Shown here one piece after another: positions 1 to 7,724 of a DNA stretch of 48,974 bases. The DNA is taken from positions 1 to 48,974 of IMG/VR virus record IMGVR_UViG_3300042314_002510. One strand, given 5' to 3'. The position numbers were made by a program, and so were the translations under genes. Under the pieces are notes generated by a model, which ran no database searches, was not told the DNA's origin, and saw nothing but the letters and a program-made list of their open reading frames with translations. The DNA comes from a virus. Position 1 is the first letter of the stretch; every line of letters begins with the position of its first letter.

Positions 1-15
1 AAAAACTTTTGAGGA

Positions 16-630
16 ATGGAAAGAGACGATAAAATAACAGTATTTGAAAAAATAAGATTGTGGTGGAAATTTGATGGTAGATACTGGCACAAAAATTTCA
101 TTGAAGGAGTTAAAAACCTTTGGAAATGGTTTCCTGTGATATGGAGAGACCGTGATTGGGACCACTCTTTCATATATGAACTTATCAAAGTTAAATTAAA
201 CAACCAAGCGGATTATATTGGTGGTCACAATAGACACACAAGAGCTAAACGAGATGCTGAATTAATGAGATTAACTTCTCGTTTAATCCAACGTTGTCAA
301 GATGACCACTACGATATGGAATATATGGACTATCACGAATCTAACTTTAATTGGTTAGACATTACTGATGAAGATGATATCCCTGAAAAATATAAAGATT
401 CCAAAAGATTAGAGGTTGATTTGATTTCTGAGAATTTTGACGACTACTTCAAAAAATACCCACGTCAATACAAACGTGTAATGTCAGGTGAAGTTAGTAG
501 ATTCAATAGACCTATTGAAGAAAAAGACAAACAACTAATTGCAATGGAGATTGCTCACGAGAATCAAGATAGATGTCGTAAATTAGTATTCAAAATAATG
601 GAAAGGAGAATTGAGGGATGGTGGGATTAG
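16..630 (+). CDS. conserved-looking phage protein of unknown function
   Basis: I do not recognise this 204-residue protein. It is soluble and highly charged, with a Trp-rich N-terminal third (WWKF, WKWFPVIW near residues 15-45) and a C-terminal basic helix (KLVFKIMERR). No membrane segment or catalytic motif is evident. GAGGA lies immediately before the ATG, too close to be a normal ribosome binding site. A TGA at 10-12 is probably the stop of an upstream gene. Its last 13 bases overlap the next gene, which suggests one operon with the following two genes. The frame has no internal stops over 615 bases and nothing competes with it on either strand. Confidence 0.75.
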   Translation: MERDDKITVFEKIRLWWKFDGRYWHKNFIEGVKNLWKWFPVIWRDRDWDHSFIYELIKVKLNNQADYIGGHNRHTRAKRDAELMRLTSRLIQRCQDDHYDMEYMDYHESNFNWLDITDEDDIPEKYKDSKRLEVDLISENFDDYFKKYPRQYKRVMSGEVSRFNRPIEEKDKQLIAMEIAHENQDRCRKLVFKIMERRIEGWWD

Positions 631-809
631 TGATAAACACACCCAATGGTGAGGGTGAACTAACAAAAATATACTTGAGTGAATTGGGTTATTTGATGGT
701 GAAAGTTGAAAACGATAATAAAACTTTCACCACATATAATCTTGGTAAACCAAAGGATGGATTGAGTATAGATGATTTAATAATATATTTAACTAAGAAC
801 AATGACTGA
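618..809 (+). CDS. small protein of unknown function
   Basis: A 63-residue acidic protein, unrecognised. It starts inside the end of the previous gene and overlaps the next by eight bases, so the three genes look translationally coupled. The sequence is beta-rich (GYLMVKVENDNKTFTTYNLG), which would suit a small SH3- or KOW-like barrel, but that is a guess from composition only. Its C-terminal half is a predicted amphipathic helix (IDDLIIYLTK). Confidence 0.6.
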   Translation: MVGLVINTPNGEGELTKIYLSELGYLMVKVENDNKTFTTYNLGKPKDGLSIDDLIIYLTKNND

Positions 810-1302
810 GAAATATAACAGAATTTACAGAATGATATCATCATTCAATGATGAGGAAAGTGATTCAGGAATAAAAAATTTAACTGATGTTGAATTAGAA
901 AAAATTCATCAATTAGTTGATAGTGAAGTCATTATTGATTTAAAATATAACGGTAAGGTTTGTCATTGGAGAGAAGGTGATTTGAATTACAATGTTTTAT
1001 ATTTAACAGAATCACAAATTGAGTTCATAAAATTAATTGATAAAAAACTTCACGAAGGTTTGAGTGGGTATACTCTAATTGACGACATTACTGAAGATGT
1101 TTTATATGATAGATTTGATACTTCAGTGTTTGGATTTTTTGAATTTGAAATGAAATTTGATTTTTTTAAATATCGTCAAGAAAATCTAACAAAAGATGAT
1201 GTCTTAGATAAGATATTAAAATACGGTAAAGAAACATTATCAGAAAATGATAAATTATTATTAGAAGATAAACAAATGATATCACCGATAGATGAAATTT
1301 GA
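802..1302 (+). CDS. acidic protein of unknown function
   Basis: A 166-residue, strongly acidic, largely helical protein with no recognised motif. It overlaps the preceding gene and is the last of a three-gene unit. Its TGA stop at 1300-1302 runs into a promoter-like TATATTTG. The 94-residue minus-strand frame at 1166-1450 is a shadow of this gene and the next. There are no Cys clusters, signal peptide or membrane segment. Confidence 0.65.
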   Translation: MTEKYNRIYRMISSFNDEESDSGIKNLTDVELEKIHQLVDSEVIIDLKYNGKVCHWREGDLNYNVLYLTESQIEFIKLIDKKLHEGLSGYTLIDDITEDVLYDRFDTSVFGFFEFEMKFDFFKYRQENLTKDDVLDKILKYGKETLSENDKLLLEDKQMISPIDEI

Positions 1303-1303
1303 T

Positions 1304-1311
1304 TATATTTG
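1304..1311 (+). promoter_or_regulatory. Bacteroidetes-type -7 box before phosphoesterase gene
   Basis: TATATTTG fits the Bacteroidetes -7 consensus TAnnTTTG and lies 15 bases before the ATG at 1327. A convincing -33 TTG at the usual distance is not visible, so this is a half-site call. Confidence 0.4.
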
Positions 1312-1326
1312 TAAAAAACAAAAGAT

Positions 1327-2040
1327 ATGACTTACGATTTAACATTAATAAGCGACACACACAACAAACACAAACACGTTCACAATCCAAAGTCAGGATT
1401 AGGTGATTTAAAAGGTGGTGACATATTGTTACACGCAGGTGATATCTCATCTATGGGGTACGAACACGAAATAACTGAATTCGCATCTTGGTTTGATAAA
1501 TTAGATTACGCTCACAAAATATTCATAGCTGGTAACCACGATTGGGGTTTCCAAAACAACGCTGAGAAAGTGAATGGTATATTGACAGGTTACAAAACTA
1601 TCAATTACATACAAGACGAATTAATAACTATCCAAGATGGTGATAAACCTGAAGTGAAAATATGGGGAAGTCCTTGGCAACCTGAATTCTACGATTGGGC
1701 ATTTAACTTACCAAAAAATGGACCTGGGTTAATGTCAAAATGGGAAATGATACCTGAAGATGTGGATATCTTAATCACTCACGGACCAGCTTGGGGTTTA
1801 TTAGATGATGTTGAAGGTAGAAGAGGAGACCACTTAGGTTGTGAATTGTTGGCTGAAAGAATAAAATCTATCAAACCAAAAATACACGTATGTGGTCACA
1901 TCCACACAGGTCACGGTCACTACTTCGACGGACACACTCACTACTTCAATGCTTCATTGTTGAATGAAAGATACTTATACTCTCAAACACCTTGGAAAGT
2001 AGAATGGAATCCTATCACTAATGAAATAGTGTTCAAATAA
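1327..2040 (+). CDS. calcineurin-like metallophosphoesterase
   Basis: A 237-residue metallophosphoesterase. The full motif series is present: DTH in SDTHNKH (residues 8-14), GD in AGDISSMG (about 37-44), GNHD in AGNHDWG (about 68-74), a histidine in ITHGPAW, and GHIH in CGHIHTGHG near residue 190. These are the two-metal ligands of the family. The substrate cannot be told; relatives act on phosphodiesters, nucleotides or phosphoproteins. The protein is cytoplasmic, with no signal peptide. It ends directly at a strong terminator. A second, only distantly similar phosphoesterase lies at 37882-38550 within the putative RNA-repair cluster, so a role in end processing is possible but unproven. Confidence 0.9.
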   Translation: MTYDLTLISDTHNKHKHVHNPKSGLGDLKGGDILLHAGDISSMGYEHEITEFASWFDKLDYAHKIFIAGNHDWGFQNNAEKVNGILTGYKTINYIQDELITIQDGDKPEVKIWGSPWQPEFYDWAFNLPKNGPGLMSKWEMIPEDVDILITHGPAWGLLDDVEGRRGDHLGCELLAERIKSIKPKIHVCGHIHTGHGHYFDGHTHYFNASLLNERYLYSQTPWKVEWNPITNEIVFK

Positions 2041-2066
2041 AAAACCCCCAATTAAGGGGGTTTTAT
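2040..2066. terminator. bidirectional intrinsic terminator
   Basis: CCCCC-AATTAA-GGGGG stem flanked by A and T runs. It ends the phosphoesterase gene on the plus strand and the endolysin gene on the minus strand. An almost identical hairpin lies near 19830-19860. Confidence 0.85.
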
Positions 2067-2884
2067 TATTTCAGTAAATTATAGTATTCTTTAAATTTCT
2101 TTAGTCTATCAGCTAAACCATTAGTTCCACCATTTATTCTTTTGGTTAGTTGTTTTACAACATCGTCACTAATTCCTTTATCACAGATACTCCAAAGACC
2201 GTTAGAGTTAAAGAAATAAGCCGCAGATGCTAATGGGTATTTAGTTGATACCAAATCAGGATTACTCACACAATCTTCACCAATAAACTTAGTGAAGTTT
2301 ACATAATTAGATTTACCGGTTAATTGGATATATCCTCTACCACGAAATTTAAAACCTTCCATAGTTAATTCAGAACCATTCCCCATTCTATCACCATAAA
2401 CTCGTGAAGCAATTTTTTCAGGTTTTTTAGCGTATGATTCAGATAGATTACCAGGAAAATATTTACCAAACACTTTCTTTAATCCGTCAGATGAGTAATT
2501 TAAGTTTTCCTCAACTGCTCTAAAACTACCACTTTCGTGAGCACATTGTGATAAGAAGTGAGCCAATCTTAAAGGTGATGTAATGTTGAATTTTTTAGCA
2601 ACCTCATCAATTTGATTAATAACTGTTCCGGGAACAACACCAACTAACTTATCAAGTTTGAATGTTGTATTTTTAGGATTAACAACATCTTCCTTAATCA
2701 TAGTTCCTAATTTTAATTTATCCCAAGATAATTGTCCGACAATACCATCATCAACTAATCCATTACTTCTTTGCCATTCTTTAACTTTTTTTTCAGTCCC
2801 TGGACCAAAAATACCGTCGGGGTTTAAACCTAACTTCGTTTGTAGTAATTTAACGTCTTCCCCTGTTGAACCAATTTTTAACAT
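2066..2884 (-). CDS. endolysin: peptidoglycan-binding domain plus GH19 chitinase-like lysozyme
   Basis: A 272-residue modular endolysin. Residues 1-60 form a PG_binding_1 domain (GEDVKLLQTKLGL, DGIFGPGTEKKVKEWQ, DGIVG). Residues 85-272 are a glycoside hydrolase family 19 lysozyme with the catalytic glutamate in CAHESGSF (E117), the NLNYSSDGL segment, and the conserved FRGRGYIQLTG and N(Y) blocks. It should cut the glycan backbone of host peptidoglycan at lysis. No signal peptide is visible, so a holin or other membrane lesion would be needed to release it. It is the only minus-strand gene in the first 7 kb and is divergent from the YceI-like gene, so it probably has its own promoter in the 72-base gap. 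Confidence 0.93.
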   Translation of the reverse strand: MLKIGSTGEDVKLLQTKLGLNPDGIFGPGTEKKVKEWQRSNGLVDDGIVGQLSWDKLKLGTMIKEDVVNPKNTTFKLDKLVGVVPGTVINQIDEVAKKFNITSPLRLAHFLSQCAHESGSFRAVEENLNYSSDGLKKVFGKYFPGNLSESYAKKPEKIASRVYGDRMGNGSELTMEGFKFRGRGYIQLTGKSNYVNFTKFIGEDCVSNPDLVSTKYPLASAAYFFNSNGLWSICDKGISDDVVKQLTKRINGGTNGLADRLKKFKEYYNLLK

Positions 2885-2956
2885 AACTTTATCGTTTTTA
2901 TTATTGATAAATACTTTTGAAATGATTAATATTTGATTATAAAACTATATTAAAAT

Positions 2957-3487
2957 ATGTCTAAATTTGTTATTGATAATCTCCATTCAGAGATTGAGTT
3001 TAAAGTGAAACATTTAATGATTTCAACCGTTACAGGTCGTTTCACAGAGTTTACCGCAGAAATTACTGCAGAAAAAGAAGATTTTACAGATGCTCAAATT
3101 AGTTTTGAAGCTGACGTAAATTCTATCACAACAAGTGTTGTAGATAGAGACAACCACCTTAAATCTCCTGATTTCTTCGACGCTGAGAGTTACCCTAAAT
3201 TAGCTTTTAAATCAACAAATGTTGTATTGGAAAATAATACATACAACGTAACAGGATTATTGAATATCCACGGTGTTGAGAAAGAAGTTACATTGGTTGG
3301 TGAATACAATGGTAATGACACTGACTTATATGGTAACAAAAAACACGGGTTTGAATTAACAGGAACAATTAAACGTTCAGAATTTGGACTTACATTCAAC
3401 GCAACAACCGATAAAGGTGGTTTATTAGTATCCGATGAAGTAAAATTAATTGCAAGTGTGCAATTTATTGAGGTTGTGATGGCGTAA
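2957..3487 (+). CDS. YceI-like lipid-binding protein
   Basis: A 176-residue YceI-family protein. Family hallmarks run the whole length: F-x-VKHLMISTVTGRF near the N-terminus, SI-x-T in VNSITTSVVDRDNHLKSPDFFDAE, YPKLAFKS, and LTIHGV-like VTGLLNIHGVEKEVTL. The fold is a lipocalin-like barrel that binds isoprenoids or other lipids. Host YceI proteins are usually exported, but this one has no signal peptide and starts directly with the first strand, so it should be cytoplasmic. It precedes the kinase-phospholipase operon by 86 bases with a terminator between. A lipid link with the patatin is tempting but is only inference. Confidence 0.9.
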   Translation: MSKFVIDNLHSEIEFKVKHLMISTVTGRFTEFTAEITAEKEDFTDAQISFEADVNSITTSVVDRDNHLKSPDFFDAESYPKLAFKSTNVVLENNTYNVTGLLNIHGVEKEVTLVGEYNGNDTDLYGNKKHGFELTGTIKRSEFGLTFNATTDKGGLLVSDEVKLIASVQFIEVVMA

Positions 3488-3509
3488 TTTGTTATTAGTA
3501 TCTTTGTTA

Positions 3510-3540
3510 ACCCTCATCTTAATTGATGGGGGTTTTTTGT
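3510..3540 (+). terminator. intrinsic terminator after YceI-like gene
   Basis: AACCCTCATC-TTAATT-GATGGGGGTT followed by a T run. It separates the YceI-like gene from the kinase operon. Confidence 0.8.
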
Positions 3541-3573
3541 TTTATAAAATATTTATAAAGTAAATAGTTAATT

Positions 3574-5343
3574 ATGATATCACTAGAAAAAAACACACGA
3601 TACTGTTTTTACACCTCAGTAGTTGTGATGACAATGTTTTTGATAATAAAACTTTTAGTGGTGTTTAATTTTCTACCCCTATGTAATTCAGTGATGTGGG
3701 CTGAATTTATCTGTTTTGTTTTATTTATCCCTCTTTTTTTCAAAATAATTTATGATTATGTGAAAAAAAATAAAGAATCGGTTAAATTAAACTTTTATGC
3801 TAGAAATTTAAATGAAACTTTAATATCTCAGACACACAACCATTTATTCTATGAGGGAAATGTTAATGAAGGTGCTAAATTATTAACTAAAGAAGTTACT
3901 AATAGTATATGTGCCGACAGATGTTCTATTTGGTTATATAACAAAAAAAATAACGGGATTGTTTGTGAACAATTATACGAGAAAAAAGACGATGAATGGT
4001 TTCAAGGTGTTGAAATATTTGAGAAGGATTTTAAACCGTATTTCGAAGGGTTAAAAACTAACCCAATCATTATTGCGAATGATGTTGACTTACATCCTGC
4101 AACAAGTTGTTTTAAAGAAACGTATTCAGGACCCCTTGGTATTAGAGCAATGTTAGACGTTCCAATTATTTATAAGGGAGAAGTTATTGGTGTTATTTGT
4201 ATTGAAAGTTATACCGTTAGAGAATGGCATAAAGTGGAAGTAAATTTCGCTGAAATGTTATCATCATTGTATTCATTCGCATATTCTGTGGAAGAAGGTA
4301 ATGAACTTAAAAATGAATTATCTGAGTTCGAACATTTTGTTGATTCATCAGTATTGGTTAGTAAAGCAGATAAAAGAGGTAAAATTACATATGTGAACAA
4401 AAAATTCGAAGAGGTATCAGGATGGTCATTGGAAGAATGTTTGGGTAAAGACCATAGAATTGTTAATTCTAACATTCACGATAAGAAATATTGGTCTAAT
4501 ATGTATAAAACTGTGAAGTCAGGTAAAATTTGGAATGACTTGGTTATCAATAAAAATAAAGATGGTGAATTATATTGGGTTGATACATATATTAAAGCCG
4601 AATTTGATGTTGATAATGGTAAACTAAAAGGTTATACCTCAATTAGACAAGACGTAACTGAAATCCATAAAAACATTGCGGAAATTAATAAAAAGAACAC
4701 GTATCTAGAACACGCCGCGAAGATTCTAAGACACGATATGCACTCAGGGATTAATACATACATCCCAAGAGGTATTAGTTCATTAGAACGAAGATTAAAA
4801 CCTGAAGATATTGAAACATTAAAATTGGAGGCCCCACTTAAAATGTTGAAGGAAGGTTTGAAACATACTCAAAAAGTTTACAAGGGAGTTTATGAATTTA
4901 CCAATTTGGTTAAGACTGATGTTGTTTTAACTAAGGAAACTCATAATCTTAAAGATGTCTTAAACGCTTACCTATCCTCAACAGCTTATTCAAGTCAAGT
5001 GGCGATAGATTGGTTACCAACAATAGAAATTAACGAATCATTATTCTGTACCGCGATTGATAATCTAATCCGTAATGGTTTAAAGTATAACGATTCTGAC
5101 GCTAAAATGGTTGCTATCTTTATGGAAAATGAAGAAAATATTGCAATACAAGATAATGGTAGAGGTATGACACAAGAAGAATTTGAACACTTGTCATTAC
5201 CATATAATAGAAAAGACGGTCAAAAAGAATCAGGTACAGGTTTAGGTTTAAATATTTGTATCGCAATCCTACACGAACACGGTTTCACTATTAAATGTGA
5301 AAAAAATGAAGTGGGAACTAAATTAACAATTAAAATAAAATGA
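3574..5343 (+). CDS. membrane sensor histidine kinase (2 TM, GAF, PAS, HisKA, HATPase)
   Basis: A complete 589-residue sensor kinase. Two membrane helices lie at about residues 12-35 and 42-62. A GAF domain follows at roughly 75-225 (ICADRCSIWLYN, GIRAMLDVPI, GVICIESY), then a PAS domain at about 245-365 (KRGKITYVNKKFEEVSGWS, YTSIRQDVTE). The dimerisation helix carries the phosphoacceptor in LRHDMHSG (H387). The ATPase has an N box (DNLIRNGLKY), G1 (DNGRGM) and G2 (GTGLGLNI). It should phosphorylate the response regulator encoded two genes downstream. The stop overlaps the patatin start (ATGA), so the two are translationally coupled. A full sensor kinase is very unusual on a phage. Confidence 0.93.
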   Translation: MISLEKNTRYCFYTSVVVMTMFLIIKLLVVFNFLPLCNSVMWAEFICFVLFIPLFFKIIYDYVKKNKESVKLNFYARNLNETLISQTHNHLFYEGNVNEGAKLLTKEVTNSICADRCSIWLYNKKNNGIVCEQLYEKKDDEWFQGVEIFEKDFKPYFEGLKTNPIIIANDVDLHPATSCFKETYSGPLGIRAMLDVPIIYKGEVIGVICIESYTVREWHKVEVNFAEMLSSLYSFAYSVEEGNELKNELSEFEHFVDSSVLVSKADKRGKITYVNKKFEEVSGWSLEECLGKDHRIVNSNIHDKKYWSNMYKTVKSGKIWNDLVINKNKDGELYWVDTYIKAEFDVDNGKLKGYTSIRQDVTEIHKNIAEINKKNTYLEHAAKILRHDMHSGINTYIPRGISSLERRLKPEDIETLKLEAPLKMLKEGLKHTQKVYKGVYEFTNLVKTDVVLTKETHNLKDVLNAYLSSTAYSSQVAIDWLPTIEINESLFCTAIDNLIRNGLKYNDSDAKMVAIFMENEENIAIQDNGRGMTQEEFEHLSLPYNRKDGQKESGTGLGLNICIAILHEHGFTIKCEKNEVGTKLTIKIK

Positions 5344-6332
5344 GTAAAAAATTTAAAATACTATCAATAGATGGTGGAGGACTTAGAGGTCTAATCCCCC
5401 TATTGATATTAAAAGAAGTTGAGAAAATAACCGGAAAGAAAATTTACGAGTTATTTGATTTAATAGTTGGAACGTCAACAGGTGGTATAATCGCTTGTGG
5501 ATTAACCGCAAGTAAAGACGGTAAAACTCCGGTATTGTCAATTGACAAATTGATTGAATTATACACCACAAAAGGTAATGTGATTTTCCCATATAAAAAT
5601 AATATCTTCAATAAAATCAATTCGGTATTCAATCCTAAATTTTGTCCTGAAGGATTAGACAATGAGTTGTCAAATTACTTTCAAACATTAAAATTGAGTA
5701 ACACATTAAAACCAATTATTGTAACATCATATGATATTAGAAATAATGAAGTTGTAATGTTTAAAAGTCGTAAATCAAATGAAGTAGGTTATGATTGTTT
5801 ACTGAAAGATGTTTGTAGAGCAACATCAGCGGCACCAACTTATTTACCTTCATATGAAATGAATTATGGTGGTAAGTTAAGAACTTGTATAGATGGTGGT
5901 GTGTTTGTAAATAACCCCTCATTGGTAGGTATATCGGATGTCGTAAGAAATACTTATGGGTTTGGTGAAATTAATGTTGAGGATATCTCATTATTTTCTT
6001 TAGGTACAGGTATTTATACAGAAAACTTAGGAGTTAAAGAAACTAAGAGCTGGGGGTTAAAAGATTGGGTTAAACCAATCACCGATGTTATGTCACAAGC
6101 AACCTCAAAAGTTGTTGATTATGAGTGTAACGAGTTCTTAGACAATTATCTACGTGTTCAGGTAACAATAGATGATGAAAGTAAAAGTGATATGTCAGAT
6201 TCAAGAATTGAAACGACAAATTATTTGATTAGTAGAGTAAACACTCAAGTTTTAAAGAACGTTAATAAATTAAACGAAATAAAAGAATTTTTAAAAAAGT
6301 TAGGTAATGATAGAATCAATCTTATTAGTTGA
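5340..6332 (+). CDS. patatin-like phospholipase
   Basis: A 330-residue patatin-family lipid acyl hydrolase. The oxyanion loop is DGGGLRG (residues 9-15), the nucleophile is in GTSTG (S46), and the dyad aspartate is in DGGVFVNNPS (D185). All catalytic parts are intact. The family removes acyl chains from membrane phospholipids; relatives include the CapV effector of CBASS defence. No signal peptide or membrane helix is visible, so it would act on the inner leaflet from the cytoplasm. It is coupled at both ends, by ATGA to the kinase and by a 26-base overlap to the response regulator, which implies fixed stoichiometry and control by phosphorelay. Whether it serves lysis, membrane remodelling or exclusion of other phages is not known. 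Confidence 0.93.
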   Translation: MSKKFKILSIDGGGLRGLIPLLILKEVEKITGKKIYELFDLIVGTSTGGIIACGLTASKDGKTPVLSIDKLIELYTTKGNVIFPYKNNIFNKINSVFNPKFCPEGLDNELSNYFQTLKLSNTLKPIIVTSYDIRNNEVVMFKSRKSNEVGYDCLLKDVCRATSAAPTYLPSYEMNYGGKLRTCIDGGVFVNNPSLVGISDVVRNTYGFGEINVEDISLFSLGTGIYTENLGVKETKSWGLKDWVKPITDVMSQATSKVVDYECNEFLDNYLRVQVTIDDESKSDMSDSRIETTNYLISRVNTQVLKNVNKLNEIKEFLKKLGNDRINLIS

Positions 6333-6744
6333 TGACGAGGATTTATTCCACTTAGTATTTGAGGACGCATGTTCATTATTAGATATTAGTTTATCACTAA
6401 AATCTGTGAACAGTTCTGATGAAGCCGCAAGGATGTTTAAACAATGGTTTGATTCAGGTGACCATAAAGAAAAACCTGAATGTGTATTTGTGGATTTAAA
6501 TTTAATTGGTTCAGCATTTGATGGGATTGAATTAGTTAGAAAGATAAATTTTGAATACGGTAACCACGTTGTTATTGGAATTATTTCATCATCAAATGAA
6601 CCATCAGAACAAGCGAAAGCGGTACAAGCCGGAGCACAGTTTTGGTTAGTTAAATCAGATGAAATTGAACCAAGATTAGAAGAGTTCAGAACAGATTACC
6701 CAAATTTTAAAAATAGAACACAAACATTTAAAGTTTACAAATGA
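6307..6744 (+). CDS. single-domain response regulator (CheY-like)
   Basis: A 145-residue receiver domain with no output domain. The acidic pair is D9-D10 (LLVDDED), the phosphoacceptor is D63 (VFVDLNL), the switch Ser/Thr is in GIISSSNE, and the invariant lysine is in WLVKSD. It begins inside the end of the patatin gene and ends in an ATGA overlap with the coiled-coil gene. Lacking a DNA-binding domain, it most likely signals by protein contact, with the adjacent patatin or the coiled-coil membrane protein as the obvious candidate partners. Confidence 0.92.
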   Translation: MIESILLVDDEDLFHLVFEDACSLLDISLSLKSVNSSDEAARMFKQWFDSGDHKEKPECVFVDLNLIGSAFDGIELVRKINFEYGNHVVIGIISSSNEPSEQAKAVQAGAQFWLVKSDEIEPRLEEFRTDYPNFKNRTQTFKVYK

Positions 6745-7418
6745 TAAAGTTTAGTGCAAATACTAAAAAACAATTATTAGACCTTTACAAGGCCAAGAAT
6801 ATTGGCCTTGAAGGTAATTTATTGAAAGTAGTTGATTCTGAAGAAGATTCTGAGTTTTCTCAATACATTAAATCCTGTATTGATAAAGATAAAGAATCAA
6901 GAAAAAAACGTTTAGATATAACTAAACAAATTCAAAACAAAAATACCGAACTTGAAAATTTAAATACCGAGAATACCCGAATATTAGAAGAATTACAAAT
7001 AACCTTAGAAAATGTCGAAACATCTAAGAAACAAATTGAATCTCAAAATACCGAACTATTATCTTGGAAAGATGAAAATGAGAGAATTCAATTAGAACTC
7101 CAAGAAGAAATGAAACGAACTGAATCTGCAAGAGAAGAGGCGGAGCACGCTAAAGCAAACGCACTTTCTGATTTAGATTTGTTACAGAAAAAAACCCAAA
7201 CAGAATTAATGGGTAATATTGTTAAAGTAGCCTTAGGTGTTATTATGTTTGTTGCAGTTATTACAACCGCAATGTATGTATTCTCAATTGTGATGGGTAA
7301 AGAAGTTAACACAATCGGACCAGCTTGGAGTAATATGTTCGGAATCCTATTAACTAACGCATTTAGTATCGTTGGGACAATAATGGGTGTAAAATACGCA
7401 ACTAAAGATAAAGATTAA
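6741..7418 (+). CDS. coiled-coil membrane protein
   Basis: A 225-residue protein of unknown family. Residues 40-155 form a long heptad-rich coiled coil full of E, K, Q and N. Two hydrophobic helices follow near residues 162-185 (VKVALGVIMFVAVITTAMYVF) and 193-217, leaving a short charged tail. The likely topology is a cytoplasmic coiled coil anchored by a C-terminal hairpin. As the last gene of the coupled kinase-patatin-regulator operon, it could be a membrane scaffold or the regulated target. Its end overlaps a small convergent minus-strand gene by four bases. Confidence 0.8.
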   Translation: MIKFSANTKKQLLDLYKAKNIGLEGNLLKVVDSEEDSEFSQYIKSCIDKDKESRKKRLDITKQIQNKNTELENLNTENTRILEELQITLENVETSKKQIESQNTELLSWKDENERIQLELQEEMKRTESAREEAEHAKANALSDLDLLQKKTQTELMGNIVKVALGVIMFVAVITTAMYVFSIVMGKEVNTIGPAWSNMFGILLTNAFSIVGTIMGVKYATKDKD

Positions 7419-7576
7419 TCTTTCTTAACCACCTTTTTTACCGTTTTATATTTAACCTCAACTTCATATGGGTTAACCATACTTCTTTTACTATCATATT
7501 TCCAAATAGTGATATAATCTTCAAACTCGTGGACTTTTTCCCACTTCTTATGTTCTATTTTTACTTCTTTCGCCAT
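7415..7576 (-). CDS. small basic protein of unknown function
   Basis: A 53-residue frame (MAKEVKIEHKKWEKVHEFED...) ending in a Lys-rich tail. It converges on the coiled-coil gene with a four-base overlap. Charged codon pattern, an ATG preceded by an A/T-rich leader, and filling of an otherwise empty 150-base gap support it. No family is recognised. Confidence 0.5.
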   Translation of the reverse strand: MAKEVKIEHKKWEKVHEFEDYITIWKYDSKRSMVNPYEVEVKYKTVKKVVKKD

Positions 7577-7624
7577 ATCTGTCAATTATTTTGTCAAATA
7601 TAAGTATTTTTTTATTAAAAAACC

Positions 7625-7724
7625 TGACAAATTATTTTTTTTAACTGACAATTTGTCATACTTGACCTATTGGCATAGTTTTGTTATATTATCAATCAAT
7701 AATAAATAAATTAATAAAAAAAGT
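7625..7724 (+). promoter_or_regulatory. dnaK control region with inverted repeat
   Basis: An eight-base perfect inverted repeat, TGACAAAT (7625-7632) and ATTTGTCA (7651-7658), lies 66 bases before the dnaK ATG. A third related half-site, TTTGTCAAA, is near 7593. Downstream are TTGACC, then TTGGCA, and TATATTAT about 35 bases before the ATG. The repeat looks like an operator. CIRCE is not present. Confidence 0.5.

Noticed and set aside
3488-3510. Promoter TATCTTTG just after the YceI-like gene
   Set aside because: It lies immediately upstream of an intrinsic terminator, with no gene between, so it is probably a chance match.
7670-7690. Sigma-54 promoter before dnaK (TTGGCATAGTTTTGTT)
   Set aside because: The -24-like TTGGCA is present but the -12 GC is absent at the right spacing. 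A normal TAnnTTTG-like or regulated promoter is at least as likely.
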